Shown here in pieces: positions 13,846-15,434 of a stretch of 15,434 bases of DNA (its first letter is position 1; each line of letters begins with the position of its first letter). The notes under the pieces are model-generated. The model was not told the origin of the DNA. It did not search any database and saw only the letters and a list, made by a program, of their open reading frames with translations. The DNA comes from Clostridiales bacterium UBA1777 (GTDB lineage Bacteria; Bacillota; Clostridia; Oscillospirales; Oscillospiraceae). Made by a program: the position numbers and the translations under genes. The stretch spans positions 6,185 through 21,618 of the forward strand of contig DCGN01000063.1 of assembly GCA_002315275.1 (NCBI GenBank), written 5' to 3'.

Positions 13846-15434
13846 ATGGGCGGATATACCATAGTATACGGTCTTATTAACTTTGCCATTCTGGCAGCAG
13901 CGCTTTACTTTATTGGTAAGGGCATAGTTAAAAAGACATATCTTGAGCACCGCAACCGGATAGCCAACGATCTTGAAAATGCAAAAAAGGGCACCGAAGA
14001 GGCTGCCGCGATGCAGACCAAGCTTGAAAAGCGCAGAGCTGAAGGCGAGGCAAGCTGCAGCGAAACAATAGAAAACGCAAAAAAGCTTGCGCAGGATAAC
14101 AGCGCAGAGATGTCTCGCGGCAACGAAAATGCCGTCGAGGGGATAAAGGCCTCCGCTGAAAACGATGCGGAACAGCTCAGGCGCGATCTTCGCAGAAAGC
14201 TGACGAATACCGCCGCCGCGGATATTACCGAAGCTTCGGCAAAGGTGCTCCGTGAAAAGCTCTCGGCAGACAGCGAGGCAAAGCTGCTTGAGCGGTTTAA
14301 GAGCGGCCTTGCAAGCGTTGTCAGGCCTACACCGAGCGACAGGGCATATGTTGCCGAAAACGGCAGGATAGCCGTGACTATCTACAGCGCGGAGAAGCTC
14401 GATAAGGCGTATGTCGCACAGATCGGTGCAATAGTAGAAAAAGCCTTCGGCCTCGGCGATGTTGACGTGGAAGAAGTGCTTGACGGTACAGTTATCGGCG
14501 GCGCCGTGCTCAGAGTCGGAGATACGCTCTATGACGGAACGCTTTCCGGAATGCTTGACCGCCTCAAGAGATCTCTCGAAGAGGGCGATGCTCTCGGCGA
14601 TGACCTCAAGGGAGAGCTTTCCAAGGCAATAGACAGTGCCGACACCGGAATTGAGATGTTCCAGATCGGCCGTGTCGATAGCCTTTCCGACGGTATATGC
14701 CGCGTTAAGGGCATATCCGATGCAATGGCGGGCGAGATGCTCCGCTTTGCAGGCGACCTTCGAGGAATGGTGCTTGACCTCGATAATGACAATGTCGGTG
14801 TCGTTCTGCTCGGCGATTACGGCAATGTACATGAGGGTGACGAGGTCAGATGCACGGGCCGCATAATCGAGGTTCCCGTGGGTGACAGCATGATAGGCCG
14901 TGTTGTCGACGCTCTCGGCCGTCCGGTTGACGGCAAGGGCCTTATCCACGCGACGGCTCACAGACCTATCGAAAGCCCTGCTCCCGCTGTCGTTGACAGA
15001 AAGAGCGTATCCGTTCCTCTGCAGACAGGTATCAAGGCTATCGATGCTCTCGTTCCTATCGGCCGCGGACAGCGCGAGCTTATCATAGGCGACAGACAGA
15101 CGGGCAAAACGGCAATTGCCATAGATGCGATAATCAACCAGAAGGGCAAGGGTGTCCTTTGTATATACGTCGCAGTAGGTCAGAAGGAATCCACGGTCGC
15201 TTCCGTTGTCGAAAAGCTCAGATCCAGCGGTGCTATGAGCTACACCACCGTGGTCACGGCGAATGCCTCCGAACCCGCACCCATGCAGTATATCGCTCCG
15301 TATTCAGGCGCGGCAATAGGCGAATTTTTTATGTACAGCGGCAGAGATGTCCTTATAGTATATGATGACCTTTCCAAGCAGGCTGTGGCATACAGAGAAG
15401 TCTCTCTGCTGCTCCACAGACCGCCCGGACGCGA
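13846..15434 (+). CDS. atpA: Fused ATP synthase subunit: b-type stalk + delta C-terminal domain + alpha (runs off window)
   Basis: One frame, open for 529 codons to the window edge, with no internal stop. Residues 4-25 are a membrane helix. Residues 26 to about 160 are a charged coiled coil ending like subunit b (A-S-A-K-V-L-R-E-K-L). Residues about 172-245 match only the C-terminal domain of delta (I-G-G-A-V-L-R-V-G-D, then Y-D-G-T-L-S-G-M-L-D-R-L). The six-helix N-terminal domain of delta is absent. From about 246 the frame is alpha in register with E. coli alpha residue 1: S-D-G-I near 281-284, Walker A G-D-R-Q-T-G-K-T at 415-422, and Walker B V-Y-D-D-L-S-K-Q-A. The alpha Arg finger and C-terminus lie beyond the window. 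A purine-rich AGGAGAGGGGGG (13823-13834) precedes the ATG, 41 bases after atpF. No good internal ribosome site plus start codon marks alpha. b-delta fusions are known in mycobacteria; the triple fusion is new to me. Confidence 0.93.
   Translation, partial: MGGYTIVYGLINFAILAAALYFIGKGIVKKTYLEHRNRIANDLENAKKGTEEAAAMQTKLEKRRAEGEASCSETIENAKKLAQDNSAEMSRGNENAVEGIKASAENDAEQLRRDLRRKLTNTAAADITEASAKVLREKLSADSEAKLLERFKSGLASVVRPTPSDRAYVAENGRIAVTIYSAEKLDKAYVAQIGAIVEKAFGLGDVDVEEVLDGTVIGGAVLRVGDTLYDGTLSGMLDRLKRSLEEGDALGDDLKGELSKAIDSADTGIEMFQIGRVDSLSDGICRVKGISDAMAGEMLRFAGDLRGMVLDLDNDNVGVVLLGDYGNVHEGDEVRCTGRIIEVPVGDSMIGRVVDALGRPVDGKGLIHATAHRPIESPAPAVVDRKSVSVPLQTGIKAIDALVPIGRGQRELIIGDRQTGKTAIAIDAIINQKGKGVLCIYVAVGQKESTVASVVEKLRSSGAMSYTTVVTANASEPAPMQYIAPYSGAAIGEFFMYSGRDVLIVYDDLSKQAVAYREVSLLLHRPPGR

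Noticed and set aside
13846..14660. The b-delta-alpha fusion as a sequencing or assembly artefact
   Set aside because: The frame is open across three domains with no stop, the alpha part aligns ungapped from residue 1, and removal of a whole delta N-terminal domain at clean domain borders is not what a point indel produces. Reads should still be checked.
13819..14961. A 380-codon open frame on the minus strand opposite the ATP synthase fusion
   Set aside because: The plus-strand frame has unmistakable ATP synthase motifs. This frame has none.

Overview
The window looks like a chromosomal segment of an anaerobic Firmicute, most likely a Clostridia/Oscillospirales-type gut bacterium. The basis is moderate G+C with AT-rich spacers, strong AGGAGG-type ribosome binding sites, occasional TTG starts, and neighbourhoods typical of Firmicutes (yceD-rpmF; DUF512 radical-SAM protein-der-plsY). 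The taxon is an inference. I see no RNA genes, prophage, IS or CRISPR, and no gene-free stretch over 300 bases.

Layout: (1) 1-378 (-) is the 5' part of prmA, divergent from an RluA-type pseudouridine synthase (507-1145, +), followed by an exported or membrane-anchored barnase-like RNase (1172-1666, +) and a strong terminator. (2) 1940-3703 (+) is a Na+/phosphate cotransporter with a PhoU-like tail. It converges on a two-gene minus-strand operon: an S4-domain RluA-type pseudouridine synthase (4965-5939) coupled to a cation diffusion facilitator whose metal site looks manganese-type (3793-4962). (3) From a promoter back-to-back with that operon runs yceD-rpmF (6129-6852, +), then DUF512 protein-der-PlsY-like-mntP (6948-10872, +), ended by a bidirectional terminator. 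(4) 10931-12211 (-) is a LarA-type nickel-pincer racemase/epimerase homologue. (5) From 12421 to the window edge (+) lies an F-type ATP synthase operon: atpB, atpE, atpF, then one long open frame.

The highlight is that last frame. From 13846 it is open without a stop to the edge. It encodes in order a membrane-anchored b-type stalk subunit, only the C-terminal domain of delta, and then subunit alpha in register from its first residues. The six-helix N-terminal domain of delta, which normally holds the stalk to the alpha N-termini, is missing and a covalent join takes its place. b-delta fusions are known (mycobacterial AtpFH), but I do not know of a b-deltaC-alpha fusion. It raises a stoichiometry puzzle, because F1 needs three alpha subunits and normally has one delta and one peripheral stalk. 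A separate normal b subunit is encoded just upstream, and the c subunit has a degenerate glycine motif.

Other points of interest are a 14-bp-period triple repeat at two intergenic sites, a PlsY homologue lacking its catalytic motifs, a barnase homologue with Tyr at the guanine-loop Arg59 position, two probable manganese exporters, and divergent promoters with superimposed -35 boxes.
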